This document shows, one piece after another, positions 14,128 to 26,420 of a DNA stretch of 64,000 bases. The notes beneath the pieces were generated by a model. That model searched no databases. It was given only the letters and a program-made list of their open reading frames with translations, and had not been told where the DNA came from. Position 1 is the stretch's first letter. The number at the start of each line of letters is the position of its first letter. The stretch is taken from assembly GCA_013365365.1 (NCBI GenBank), contig JABVXU010000199.1, positions 32,671-96,670 on the forward strand. Direction: 5' to 3'. The translations under genes and the position numbers were made by a program. The DNA comes from Cruorifilaria tuberocauda. Taxonomy: Eukaryota > Nematoda > Chromadorea > Rhabditida > Onchocercidae.

Positions 14128-15221
14128 ATGGATCGTTATATCCATACACCAAATAGTTTTTCATCAAATTATGGAATGCCATTGGTTAATGATTCTAGCA
14201 TTTTTTGTCGATCCACACGAAAATATAGTCCATTAACCAAAGTGAGAGATGAAATCTTTGCTTTTTTTCCGATTTTCCGATTGGGTAATTAGACAAATAT
14301 TCCGATCGTCATCCTTTTGTCTTTTTTTTTTGAAACTAAAATTGAGATAATGACTATTGTTGATAAAGAGATACCAGAAAAGCTCTTTCTCTAAAGCAAA
14401 TCGCAAATAATTTAATTTGCATTGAATTGAGTAATTAATTCTTCGACTGTTTTGCAATTTGTATAGCAAGTTGATCAATTGGCATATAAATTACCGCATA
14501 ATAAATATGCGAAAAATCCGTGGAGTTATGGACCGGAATTTCTTAAAGTATTTGGTGATGTTCATGCGCAAATTGGACAACAAGCATGTTTCGATTGTAT
14601 TTTACTTGGTTCACCACGACCACGAGTTCGTTCTTCCTGTTTCTAAGATGACGGAAATTGTTATATCACGCATGCGTGTATACATTCTTGCAAGTAAATG
14701 AAATGCACTCATGCATGCATCGAGGAATAGTAAAAAAAACAGGAAAAAAGAACGAAATTGATGGATGAAACTTGACAGTCATGCATTGCATTCATCAATA
14801 AGAATATTACATGATAGACGAAATAGGTATATCAATGGATGCATAATTGATTTAAGATTTGAGCAAATTTTTAGTTAAACGATTGTCAATTTTTTATGCT
14901 TTCAAGAAAATAAAGTTGCAAAGAAAGACAAGAGAATACACTACTGACAAAATGATATGATTGATCAATGATATGACTACTGCTTTGATTGGCTTAAATT
15001 ATTGTTTGAAAAATTAAAAGTGATGTATCTTTAAGGTATGTTGGTTATTTAACAACCAAAAGCTGAAATTTGACGATGTTCAAATTGATGATACAGCTGA
15101 TTTATGCCGTTTAACGATACCTGTCATACAGCATTATCATTACGGTACTTACGTGGTATTGTGTGAAAATGAAGTTGGCCGAGCGGTAGCTTCTGCTAAT
15201 CTTGTACCAATTTATGATTAA
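14128..15221 (+). CDS. Small protein with one I-set immunoglobulin domain (titin/palladin type)
   Basis: Exons 14128-14241, 14467-14625 and 15036-15221 give a 152-aa protein with all junctions in phase 0. Residues ~60-150 form one Ig I-set domain. The B-strand cysteine is C82 in CILLGSPRPR, the core tryptophan is W94 (VCWLF), and the F strand reads GTYVVLCENEVGRA. The usual F-strand cysteine position (two after Y130) is valine, and a cysteine sits two residues later (C134). The domain therefore probably lacks the classical disulfide, as many cytoplasmic muscle Ig domains do. No signal peptide is visible: the first 38 residues are polar. A muscle or cytoskeletal role is inference. The ATG at 14128 follows an acceptor-like TTATAG, so this could also be the 3' end of a longer gene, although no upstream exon was found. 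Confidence 0.7.
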
Positions 15222-16683
15222 TCGTGCTACGTAGAAATATATGCTCTTCCTTAAACATGATATTATCATGAAATATTATTTATTCAAGATGATTAAATAA
15301 GTCAAGGAAATGCAGTAGATTTAGACATTAATATGATGATATACGATGATAATTGATATGTGACCAATCATTATATTATAGGAGTCATAATTTCATAATT
15401 CATTATTATTATCATATTATAATAAAAATTATTGTTTTCGATTCCAAATATAATTTAGAAACAGTTTTAGGTGCTGAAAACTGAACATTCTTGAAATGAA
15501 AAATAGCAATCATAATCAAAATTCAAGCTTGTCGTATTGGAAATAAAATCTTTTAAAATAAGAAGAAATGTTTTACATATATAAATTCAATTTTTCCACT
15601 AACTGAATTTCCAAATTATTATTTTGAGAGAAAGAAAGGAGAAATATGTCTTGTGCCTGAAGAATTTTCGAAATTATCTACTTTGACCCTTCACCTCATT
15701 TTTTCCTTTTACAATTTCTCTATAGATAAAAAAAATTAAATTTCCACTTTTTCAATAACTAAGGGTTAGGGAAATACACGGTGCCATTTTTCTATTGGTT
15801 TAATACTCAAAATATTTCTTACTTTTAATTGATTAAGGTAAAAGAAGAAAATAAATCCACCCTAATTAAATTCCTAAAGAAAGACAAGGAAAGAGAGGGA
15901 GATAAAGAATTATAAAATTTCTCAGGAAATTTTATTTTTATTTAATCTTCAATTATTGAATTTCAATTTTTTAACATTAATAATAGAAACTGTAATGTAC
16001 TTTAATTGTACTTTAATTATACCATATTTATAAGATTAACAGTTCCTTCTTCATTTTACTTAATTGCACAAAATGATTTTGACAAAAATTCGCAAATTCA
16101 CGCAGCATATTCAGAATGAATTAAATTTACACATTAAATTGTAAGCAAAATCATGCAGCATTTTCGGTGGTTATATGGGATTCCTCATAATATACAAAAT
16201 CCCAGATAATCATACAGAATTCAGAATCTATTAAAAAAACCTCTTTTTCTCCCATCTTGATTAAGTAAAAAAAATCCTCAATGATCCGGAAATTTGCAAA
16301 ATGGGCAAAGAGCGGATAGAAGGTACGAGAGTGTGAGGCGAATTTATTCTCTTTGTTCTTTGGTCTGCTTAGTTTGTCCGCAGGATACGAGAGATCGATT
16401 CATAGTTTCGGGTTTTCCAGGACTTATTTATTTTAAGGTATAATTATTTCCTTGTTTACTATATGATTAAATAGTCGATTAAATTAAATAGTGATTTGTC
16501 TATTTATTATTATATTTATTTAAATAGCTTATGTATTCGCTTTCATTTATTCATGGGTAATCGATAAAAAAAATGACCAATTGATCATGATTTATCCATA
16601 TTCTATGGCTCTTTTTTTTTCAAAATTTCCTTTTGCTTATTATTCAATATAATAAGAGTAGCTGAATGTTCCATTTTTTAGTT
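15222..16683. other. Intergenic, Ig-domain gene to OTUB1-like gene
   Basis: About 1.5 kb. Most is AT-rich and featureless. A less AT-rich block at about 16305-16437 ends in TTTTAAG followed by GTATAATT at 16438, which could be a non-coding first exon with a donor for the OTUB1-like gene. The acceptor TTTTTTAG ends at 16681, two bases before its ATG. Confidence 0.4.
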
Positions 16684-18999
16684 ATGTCAGAAATTACCGA
16701 AACGAAAGAAACTTCTGAAGATAATGAAAGTGACGAAGCATTTTCGACAGATCAGCAGCTAACGATGAATGGTGCAACACTGATCGAGCAGATCAATAAG
16801 CAGAAGAAAGAAATTGAGGACGAGGTAGGTTAAGCATTTAATTCTACTTCAAACATATTACTGTTTAAGCCAACAGTTAAGTGATCGTGAAGTCATTAAA
16901 GTGATGTTTTATAAGCACGATATTTTTTGGAAGTTCTGAAAATAATAAAATTCATTTATTTCTTTTATAATATTGCTCATATTTATCTCCTTTCTAAGTA
17001 GAGAACTGTGTAATATGAATGGAGTGAAGACTCTCTTATTATTCGTCGTTATTATTTATTTATTGATGTCACTTGCAATCGTTCTGTTTTTCCTTGCCTC
17101 CTCGAAATTTAGATTTACAGGATATGATTATTATTCTCTATAGCGAAACTGTGGATTCCTTTTATCAGACAAATGAAGAAAAATGATTTTATGAAAAAGT
17201 AATTTAGATAAGAAAGGAGCACCCACTGGTTGCTCGGAAGGAATCAATTAGCGTATTGCTAAGTGAATATGACCGAGACAAAAGTGCTGAATATTATCGA
17301 AAATCAGAGGTAATCAAAATTAATTTCGAGGAAATTAATAAGGGTATTTTTCTGACCATTCATGTCATTCTGTATAAATTAAGTTTCATGTTTTTGAAGG
17401 CATACTGCAAATAATAGTTGCAATGCGCTTTGCAATATTTTCATAATAGTTTAACAAAATGACGGATAAAATTTTAGGAATTGGCGAAAGTATATAGATA
17501 TCTACGTCGTATTCGTGGTGATGGTTGTTGTTTCTATCGGGCTCTTCTTTGCGCACAGCTAGAATATATTCTAAGTGATCGGGAAGAATTAGCTAGGTTC
17601 TGTTTTCTTAATATTAAAAATTAATTGACTTTGCAAGGATTTTTAAGAAGTATTTCACATTGTTTGTTGTAGTGAAAACCTTTAATCATTGCAGATTTAC
17701 AAAAATATGTAAAGAATGGCGGCACCGTTTAACAAAACTTGGATTTCCAGAATTTACTACAAACGATTTTTGTGACTGGGTATGTATAGATATACTTTTT
17801 TGCAGAGCATAAACATGTGTGTAAATATTGGCTGTTGTAAAGAATAAATTAACTTAATATCAGAAAAACAGATTTTATTTATACCAGAAGGAAGTAACAG
17901 ATTCATAGATCACTTCTTGAAGCAAGTTCTTATGGCTTTATTTTTAAATAAATTGTATTTGTAGTTTGCGATCTTTTTTGTCCTGCTTTGTCGAACGCAT
18001 TTTTTAATACAATTGTTTATTCAGTTCGATGAATTGTTGGATGATATTGCAATGGCAAAATATGATGAAAATTTGCTTGTGGAAGCTTTGAATGAAGAAG
18101 GACGTTCAAATTACTACGTAACTTTTTTGAGGTTTGTATATCTTTTCAGTCAACTTATAAATATTTATAGCTTTATCAAAGATGCGTATTGAATACTATT
18201 CTTGGAAAAATCCTACAATGTCTTTTATGTAGTCCTATTTTCTCATGTTAATTACTGAAAATAAGCAGTGAAACCTTTAAAGATTCAGTCAAAATATTAT
18301 CAGGTTTTATAAATTAAGAATTGTGGTAACATTTCAGAAACCTTAAAGCAGACATGAAATAATTTCTTTTTCGAGAATTATAAAATTTTTCTCCGCTTTA
18401 GGTTAGTCACATCTGGTTACTTGCGAGAAAATGCTGCCGATTATGAGGGTTTTATTGATGGTGGACGTACGGTGGAGCAGTTTTGTCAATCTGAAATAGA
18501 ACCAATGTTTAAAGATTGCGATCATTTAGCAATTATCGCTTTAACTAGAGCTATAGGTATTTATTAGAACTCTTATTTAATGAATAAGTGGGAATTATTT
18601 ATGACAAGTACGGATAAATAGGTTAAAGATAAAGATCGACCTCATTTTTGTCATAAATTTTAGTCGAAGAGTTCATGTTTTATCTCCAGACAATGTAAAT
18701 GCGATTCGATGTTTTAAATGCTAACATTTTTGGAAACACTTTACTCTATGATGGGTTGGAAATATGAAAATCAATTATTATATTTTCGGTAAATGGAAAT
18801 TTATAAGACGATCATAAATTCAGTGGAACTGTGAACATAAAATGAATAGATTGCAGGAGTATCAATTCGTATTGAATATATGGATCGAACGGCAGCACCG
18901 CATCATGGCTGGTTTTATGATTTTATTGTTGATAAGAAGCTACCAAGGCATTTTTTTCTTTATCGTCCGGGTCATTATGATATTATTTACAAGACGTAA
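16684..18999 (+). CDS. otub-1: OTUB1-type ubiquitin thioesterase
   Basis: Seven exons: 16684-16824, 17208-17309, 17478-17596, 17695-17779, 18025-18131, 18402-18556, 18857-18999. They give 283 aa (human OTUB1 is 271). An acidic, coiled N-terminus is followed by the OTU fold. The catalytic site reads IRGDGCCFYRALL: D96 and catalytic Cys C99 are present, with a Cys instead of the usual Asn just before it. The C-terminal box reads LYRPGHYDIIYK, supplying His276 and Asp278. The VSIRIEYMDR strand is also typical of OTUB1. The family cleaves K48-linked ubiquitin chains and inhibits E2 enzymes such as UBC13 non-catalytically. The gene begins just after an acceptor-like TTTTTTAG. Confidence 0.93.
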
Positions 19000-19701
19000 T
19001 GGCCTTATTTTTTATTTCTTTTTTGGCAGTTTTGTCCCAACTCCAATTTGTTAAGTTTACTGAATCCGAGTTTGTTAGAAATTGTCCGTTTTGTAAAAGA
19101 TGGAGGTCATATAAATATATATATATATATATAAAGGTAACTAAATAATGGTTAATTAAAGCTGAAAGTTGGCAAGATTTTCGAAAGAACTCTTTCGCAA
19201 ATCTTACCACGTATAATTTAATCAAATTTTTTAATGATTGAGTCGTGAGCTGTTTTTAGGAAAATTTTGTTTATTTAGTGTACTTCAGAGCTCCAGTTTA
19301 TTCGTCTTTGGTTTTTGGAAATTTTGAATGTTGTCAATTATAATTTACGTGGTCTTTCAGTTATTGACAGTTCAACTATAATGCCTATTGAATGTAATTT
19401 TTTGATGGCATAAATAGCCTCATGAGTTTATGGTGCAAACTTATCTAATGGCGTAATAGAGAATATATTGATAATAATTATTTATATATCCGTTGAAAAG
19501 TTATTCAGAACTGCTTAAAGCTCGTAAGAAATTAGATATTTTCTGATTTAATAAATATTAAATTTTGTTCCATTATATGAAGTCCATGTTATCGCATATA
19601 TAGTGTTATTCAAAAAGGTACATTTAATTATCGAATACTCTACAATATTTGTTATAGAGTTATTTGTAAATTCACAAAGAAACATGTCAATTAAAATTCG
19701 T
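19000..19701. other. Intergenic, convergent 3' ends
   Basis: 3' flanks of the OTUB1-like gene (+) and of the two-helix membrane protein gene (-), about 700 bp. It holds a short (AT)n tract at about 19114-19133. No coding signal is supported on either strand. Confidence 0.5.
19114..19133. repeat. (AT)n microsatellite
   Basis: About ten consecutive AT units between the 3' ends of two converging genes. Confidence 0.9.
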
Positions 19702-21800
19702 TTAAACCGATTTATGAAAGTTTTCGGAATAATCGGAATGTATGTTTTGAGCTGATTCAGATCTGGCACAAGTATGATCGGTTTCTTTTGAGAGAGTCAT
19801 TTTACGACTGTGTGTACTACCGATACTGATTGTTGTCGGTTGAATTATTTTTTCTGGTGATGTCACTCGTACACAATTACTGGAAGACATTTTTTTTCAC
19901 TTTTCATTTTTAATAGCTTAAAAGATTTCTGTCTACTAGATATAACGGTGATTTTTTTAAGTGTCTAGATTAGTATTGGTACTTAGGAAGTGGCTAACCA
20001 GTCAATTAGACCGTGACGCATCATTTCTATTTCATCCCATCCAAGTCGCTGTTTTTGCATTGATGGCATCTACAAATAAACTCATTATAAGTGTATACAT
20101 GTGTGTTTAATTTATTTATCTGTTTATCAATATATTTAATCACTCGTTTATTCATTTAATTATTTTTATATATGTAGTTTAAGTATACGTAGGGTAGTAG
20201 TTTTTGTAAAATAATAGGTAAGCAGAAATTTTTTTCTTATTTAGATGAAATTATTTTTCCACTTGAAATTTTTTATTTGAAATTCTTTTTTTGAAAATTT
20301 TTATTCCAAAACTCTCAAAATTGATGACTTTTTTGTTTTCCAATGGAAATATTGTATGAAAATAAATACTGTTGATGCCGAGAATAAGTGTTACGATACT
20401 TACCCTATTGCTAATATCATCATCCTGCCCAGCACTGCTTCGAGATTTAGAGGGCATTACCGTCGGGAAATCAGTCGATTTCTGAATTATTTACGTTACT
20501 TTATAATTATTAGTTACTGTTGGAATGTTCATGAACTTGGGACTAACATCCTGAAAATTCCCTACAAATCTTACTCGTTCTTCTTTTTTTCTTTCCTTTT
20601 CATCGATCTTTTCTGCTGTGGCAGAAGCGGATGATTCAACGATCGATTCTGGCAAAAGAGGCTTCGGATAGATTTGTATGTCAACACTCTACAACTTAAT
20701 CATTTTCTGTTTTAGAACGAACAAAGAAACCACGATTTGTGTCGTCACTCTCGATCTAACATATCACTGTTATCATCTTATGTTACTATCAGCCTATAGT
20801 TATTTTCGTCTAAAAATTACATTTTGATTAACGATGAATAATAAATCCTGCTTCTCGGATATGATAAATATCAGATATCATACTAAATAATAGCTCATGA
20901 TGTTGATCAACATTAAGTAAAATAAGATAATAACGAAATTATAGAGACGTATTAGTGAAAATCACTGAATCACCTTGTATGATTGAAATTCGATACTCAT
21001 CAAGATATTACTGCTAAATTAAACTAACTCTACTAATAGATTTTAATAGTATAATTTTATCAATCAAAATTTTCTTACTCATTCTTGGCTATAATCAATG
21101 TTGCTATTGAGATATTTGTAATTTGGATTTCATATCGTTAATCAATAAATTCAAACCAATAAAAATACAAACAAATGAAAGAATGAAGTTAATTTTTGAT
21201 AAGGAATCATTTTGAAATAAGATAGAAAGCCATTTTATAAAAATAATATGTTTAATTATCAAAAATTGGATAGTGTCATAAGGTAAAATATATTTATAAT
21301 TCATTGTGATTGGATTTATTTTAAAGATAGAAATAAGGAGAGAGAGAGAAAAGAGAGGGAGAGAGAAGGATGAAGAAAAAAAGAATTGAGTTATATTTAA
21401 CCTGATTATTAAGAATATTTCGGGCGAACATTATAGAAGCAACAATACCCATTAATGTAAGTACGACAACGGATAAAATTCGAATTACTTTATGGAAAGT
21501 TGATACTTTTTCAAGACTACTTTGTAAAGCAACAGAAATTATCTCCTGAAATTCTAATTTGTAAGTATCAATTAATTACTGTATGCATTATTCGTAAGAT
21601 CAAATCCGATGAATACAAGAAGTTTAAAGTTAGTCGAGATTTTCCAATATTTGAGGTATTTTTTCCTTTTTGCTTTTACTGATTCAATCAATCCAAAGTA
21701 ATATATGAAATGTAAACTTTGCCGTAATATTATTCTTCAGTTGTACACTGAATGCCATATTAAGAATGATAAAGAGTAGAGTATAAATTTCTCGAGACAT
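19702..21800 (-). CDS. Unrecognised small membrane protein with two predicted helices and a polar tail
   Basis: Five or six exons on the minus strand, read from the right: 21747-21800, 21402-21545, 20575-20688, 20404-20481, then either 19983-20069 with stop (158 aa) or 19999-20069 joined to 19702-19879 (212 aa). All internal junctions of the short form are phase 0. In the long form the donor at 19998 leaves phase 2, matched by the TTCCAG acceptor at 19880. The N-terminus has two hydrophobic stretches, residues ~5-25 (IYTLLFIILNMAFS...) and ~40-60 (VIRILSVVVLTLMGIVASI). A Lys/Glu/Arg-rich segment (EKIDEKERKKEER) and a Ser/Thr-rich tail follow. The start ATG lies 18 bases after a CGTTCAG acceptor-like site, suggesting trans-splicing. 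I do not recognise the family. The tail is presumably cytoplasmic given the basic residues near helix 2 (inference). Confidence 0.6.
21337..21368. repeat. (GA)n-rich purine tract
   Basis: Imperfect GA repeat in an intron of the minus-strand membrane protein gene. It is a pyrimidine tract on the transcribed strand. Confidence 0.8.
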
Positions 21801-23208
21801 CCGACCGCTTCGTACAACCTGAACGAAATAATTAGAAAACTAATAAATTTATACAGTTTTTTTAAAAGATTTTTTTTCAATAGAATATGTTCAGAAGTAT
21901 TCATTTTGATTACATGTACAATTTTAATTTTTCCCAGTTTATGATCTTTACTCGCTTACGAATTTCATAAATTTGATTACTTAAATTGCTTAAATTTCAT
22001 TCTTTATGTAATCATAATTTATTGATTAATTTAATTTATTCATTGAATTTTTTTTGCATTAGAATAAAGGAATGAAGACAGAAATTGAGTTATTAAATTT
22101 AAAAAAGTTATTAATATTTCAAGTCCATAATTTAAAATGTGTGTGTGAGTATGTGTGGAAATAGGAAAAAATTGATGAATTAAATTACGAGGTTAAAATC
22201 AGGTCATTCTCTGATTAAAGAAATCTCGTGATTCGAACGGACAGATATTTGATCATTGCGGTCATATCTGTTACAATTCTAATTTAACTGTATCTTCTGA
22301 TGTTTTAATGGATCATGGGATCCTGCATTTTCCTTCTTGATCCTTCTGTCACAAATACGTATGAATCATTATCATTTCATCGTAGAAGTAAACAAAAGTT
22401 AATTGATTTTGATCTTTTCATTCAATAATTTAGCACTAATTGAGAAAACAATTTAGCGCCGATATTAAATTTTATCAGTAAAATAATAAAATGTAGTAAT
22501 AATTTTTTTAGTCATTTGTCAAGGATCAATGCTGTTATCAGTTTCGGCATAAAATATTTAAAAATTTAATCGATTGATATGAAACGAAAGTATTTACTTT
22601 GCTATCATCACTGATAATTGGCAAAGAAATAATTGATAGTGCGATAATTTTGATGATAATTATTGTATGATGCAAAATTCTTTTCCATTCACCATAGACT
22701 ATACAATTACTTGGGGGAGATGAAGAGAATTTAGATATTTAATTGTGATAAGTGAAAATTTTAAGTAAAATCAGTTATATAAGTGAAGTAGCGGAACTAT
22801 GAAGCATTTAGCAGGGGTGCTTTATCGTTTATCGATCGTTCTAAAATAAATTAAGTTGCAGAAACTTAAAAAAAAATATTTTTCAAGGCAAAAAGAGAAT
22901 CAATGAAATAGTGAAACTTGCTAAGCATAAGAGAGAAAAACAAATTGATGAAAAGAATAACTTTCCGGATATTTATTTATAAATATACAAGTAAGTAGAG
23001 AAATAATTCTCATAAATTAATAATTGTCATAATCGGTCGAAAACTCTCGTACTAACTTACAGTAAAATACATTCTTTTAAAAACATCTTATTTTTTAGGT
23101 AGCATTTTTCGAGAAGCGATAATTTCAGTGAATTCTGATAAGAATAGAAAAGTTAAAAAACAAAAAAGAGGAAAGAAGTTGAGGAATTTCTGTAAATGAT
23201 ACGATCAG
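21801..23208. other. Divergent promoter region
   Basis: About 1.4 kb between the starts of the minus-strand membrane protein gene and the plus-strand acyltransferase copy A, so it must hold both promoters. It is AT-rich. A short reading frame on the minus strand near 22220-22280 has no usable donor and was not called. Confidence 0.5.
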
Positions 23209-26049
23209 ATGAAGTTAACAAGTTGGAAAATGAAATTTTCACCGCAGATCTTTCGTCCATTATTGGGTATCTTATTTGGTACCATCCTTTTCTTAACATC
23301 ATTCTTTGGTAATTCAGTGATTACACTTATCTTACCAATAGTTTATCTCAATCGTCATCGTCAATGGCGTTTGTTAATTGATCGAGCAATTAGCTTCTGG
23401 ATTATTATTCCGGTTGTAAGTTTCTTATTTCTTTTAAATCATTTTTCATTTTATTCCTTTATTCTCATCCATTATTAACTCTTATAATCCTTTTCATAAA
23501 AATTCTCTTACTTTTAATTGAATACTTAAAAGATGTTTTTTATACGAATTTGCTATCAAAACAGTGAAATGAGTGATAGTCTATGATAAATGATTGAAAT
23601 GAATGGAAATGAAATAATATTAACGAATGATAAATTATATCATTTAATCTAATTTGAAGTTGATAAGTTTTTCTATTAGTTTGAATTTGAATTAAATGTA
23701 ATTGTTAGTACGAATTTTTTCAAAAGAGTTAGTTTTTTATTAGGAAATTTATGCAATAGGAAGATTGTATGATTTGAATAAATCATTACAGCTTTTGTAA
23801 ATGTTTTATAATAAATCGTTCTTTTATTTCAGACTTTTTTGGAATATATATTTGGTGTCAAATTCAAGATAACAGGTGATATAATTGATTATGATCGTCC
23901 AGCAGTGATAGTAATGAATCATCGAACAAGACTTGATTGGATGTATTTTTGGGTGGCATTATTTAAGATAAATCCATGGCTGTTAATTAGCTCGAAAATT
24001 GTTTTAAAAGCTGAACTTCGTCATGTGCCAGCAGCAGGTTTTCTTTTCTATATTTTAAAATTTCACATAAAATCATTCGGATATCTGGTCAAAAATTTTA
24101 TAATCTTTTATTTAAGCGAATTTTACAATAACTATGTTTGATTTAATAGATATAATCCAAATTAAATTGATTTGAATTGATTGATAAATGAAATGAAATA
24201 AATAGTATTCGATTTAATAATGATTGTTTGATTTATTAAAGGTTTTGGAATGGAAGCAAATCAGTTCATTTTTTTGAATCGTGAGATAAAAACTGATAAA
24301 GAACGAATTTCGGAAGCAATCCATTACTATGCATCTATTGGAAGTAATTATCAGGTTTATTATTCGTAATTACCAATTTCATTCTTTTGTGAACAAAGTT
24401 ATTCTTCCACAAATATACATTTATCATCCGTTATCAATTTGGCGATTGCAAATGTATTGATTGATATGAATGCTTAAATAATTATTAATTGGTGTGTGAT
24501 ACCTCATAAATAATTGCCTTCAAAAAGTTCAATAAATAAATTCCTTCATAACTTTTACCATATTTAATTATCATACTTAGAGTAAATTTATCTTATCAAA
24601 TATCTTTTGAAATGCAGCATAAACAATAAGCCGTAGTCCAATGCTATTATCAATTGCAACATATTTAAGAAATTAAAAAGAATGGTCAAATTTTTAATAT
24701 ACAAAGAAAATTCCACCTTAATTAATATACTATCATACATTTTATGTAGTTACTCGAAAAATTTTTTAAATTTTAGCAACTTTCATCAATTTCAAACAAT
24801 TACCGTAATTAATCATTTATTCTTTTTAATCTGTTTTTAGATATTATTATTTCCTGAAGGAACGGATAAGACACCGAACACAACGATGAAAAGCAATACG
24901 TATGCAAAAAAGAATGGTTTAAAACAATTGAACAATCTAATCTATCCTCGTTCAGCTGGGTTTATTCATTTTATCAATGAGATGAGACGTCGTTCGTTTA
25001 TCAAATTATTTATTACATTAAATTATCACTAGTTGTATTGAGATAATAAAAGATAAATAAAGATTCCACTTCTATTTCAAGTGATAACTTTTTGATTTAG
25101 ATAATTACATCGAATGTATTTATGATGTAACTATTGCTTATCCGGTAAATGTGGTCCAGTCTGAAATTAATCTAATCTTAACTGGTCGTACACCACAGCA
25201 AGTATTATTTCATATTGAACGAATCGATCTATCATGCATACCATCTGAAGATCATGATATCGCTCAATGGATTAATGAGTGCTTAATCCTTTCTCTTTTT
25301 TTAATTTAAAAATTTCAAATTCAGCATATTGGTTGAATGAAAATTAATAGGTATTAGAAATATTGGTGATTAGATCAAAAATGAATAAATATGGGAGCAA
25401 ACAAAGGAAAACATTGATTTAGATAGAGGAGTAGTTTGACAGATAAAATTCAAGTTAGATATAAAATAAACTTAAATATTTTAGCAATCCTCTAAAATTC
25501 TTTCAAATATTATATTTAAAAGGATACAATTTTTTAGGTTATGGATTGCAAAGGACGAGAAGTTAGATCTATTTTATTCACAGAAATCGCCACGAGTACA
25601 TTTTCCAAATGATAAAAATAAATTTGCATGGGAGGTAGGTGAGCTAGAAATCAAGATTGAAGGATTTCAATGAAGATAAAAAATGATGTGCTGTTCCACA
25701 TTTCAGGAAGATAATCAACTTCAGAAAGCATTTAAATTATTTGTACTCTGTTGCTGGTTATCACTGACTGCTATTTGGTTTTATTATTTGACATTTTTAC
25801 GATTTGCTCAGGTAATTTATTAAATCCTTTCTCCAACAATTAATCCTGCTCGTAATCATATGAATCATAGTTATGCTTCATTCATGTAAGTCACTGAAAT
25901 CAAAAAGGACATTGATCGTTAAATTTATTTAGGTGCTTTTTGGATATTTCGTTTTTGCATATGCTTATATAAATGGTAGATATGGTGGTATCCAACGAAT
26001 GGTATATGTTAAGTGGTGGCATTCAATGAAAGCAAAAACACTTCATTAG
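23209..26049 (+). CDS. LCLAT1/LYCAT-type lysophospholipid acyltransferase, copy A (acl-8/9/10-like)
   Basis: Membrane acyltransferase of the AGPAT/PlsC superfamily. Exons 23209-23415, 23833-24037, 24242-24354, 24841-24991, 25101-25278, 25538-25634, 25707-25811, 25933-26049 give 390 aa. The N-terminal exon encodes a hydrophobic anchor. The catalytic HX4D box is NHRTRLD (H99, D104), and the second box is FPEGTD (residues 179-184). Two hydrophobic segments close the C-terminus. Mammalian LCLAT1 and C. elegans ACL-8/9/10 set the sn-1 acyl chain of phosphatidylinositol and act on cardiolipin or monolysocardiolipin in the ER. Compared with copy B (57482-60182), the conserved GWAMQ stretch after exon 2 reads GFGMEANQF and the HPRTTG motif reads YPRSAG. 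The end of the fourth exon could be 24988 instead of 24991; 24991 is preferred because it equals the copy B exon length. Confidence 0.9.
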
Positions 26050-26420
26050 TAACACTTTATTTAATAATTATAGTTTTACCAATTTCTACTCTTGATTCCA
26101 CCAATTATTTGTTATGTGATTTTCGGATATTGTGAAAAAACTTCAAATTTCATTTCATCTATCTGTAATAGTTGTTTTGGGTTTCTCATTTATGTCGTAA
26201 TTTGAACTAATTTTCAATATTGTTTCTCGAAAAAGAGAGATCGCGAATTTGAGAGACCAACATTTTTGTTTTTGAAGATCCTTCTCATGTTCTTTTTCCA
26301 AAAAAATATAATACAGAACTGCTAGGACAAAGAAACGGGAAAAAATGTGCAAATCTATCGCCTGAATTGAAAACATATAATATTTTACATCATAATCAAA
26401 ATAATAATTGAAACAAAAAA
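26050..26420. other. Intergenic, convergent 3' ends
   Basis: About 370 bp between the stop of acyltransferase copy A (+) and the stop of the USP39-like gene (-). It carries both 3' UTRs and no supported coding. Confidence 0.6.

Noticed and set aside
14459..14701. 80-aa plus-strand frame MYSKLINWHINYR...
   Set aside because: Shadow of the Ig-gene exon 14467-14625 in another frame.
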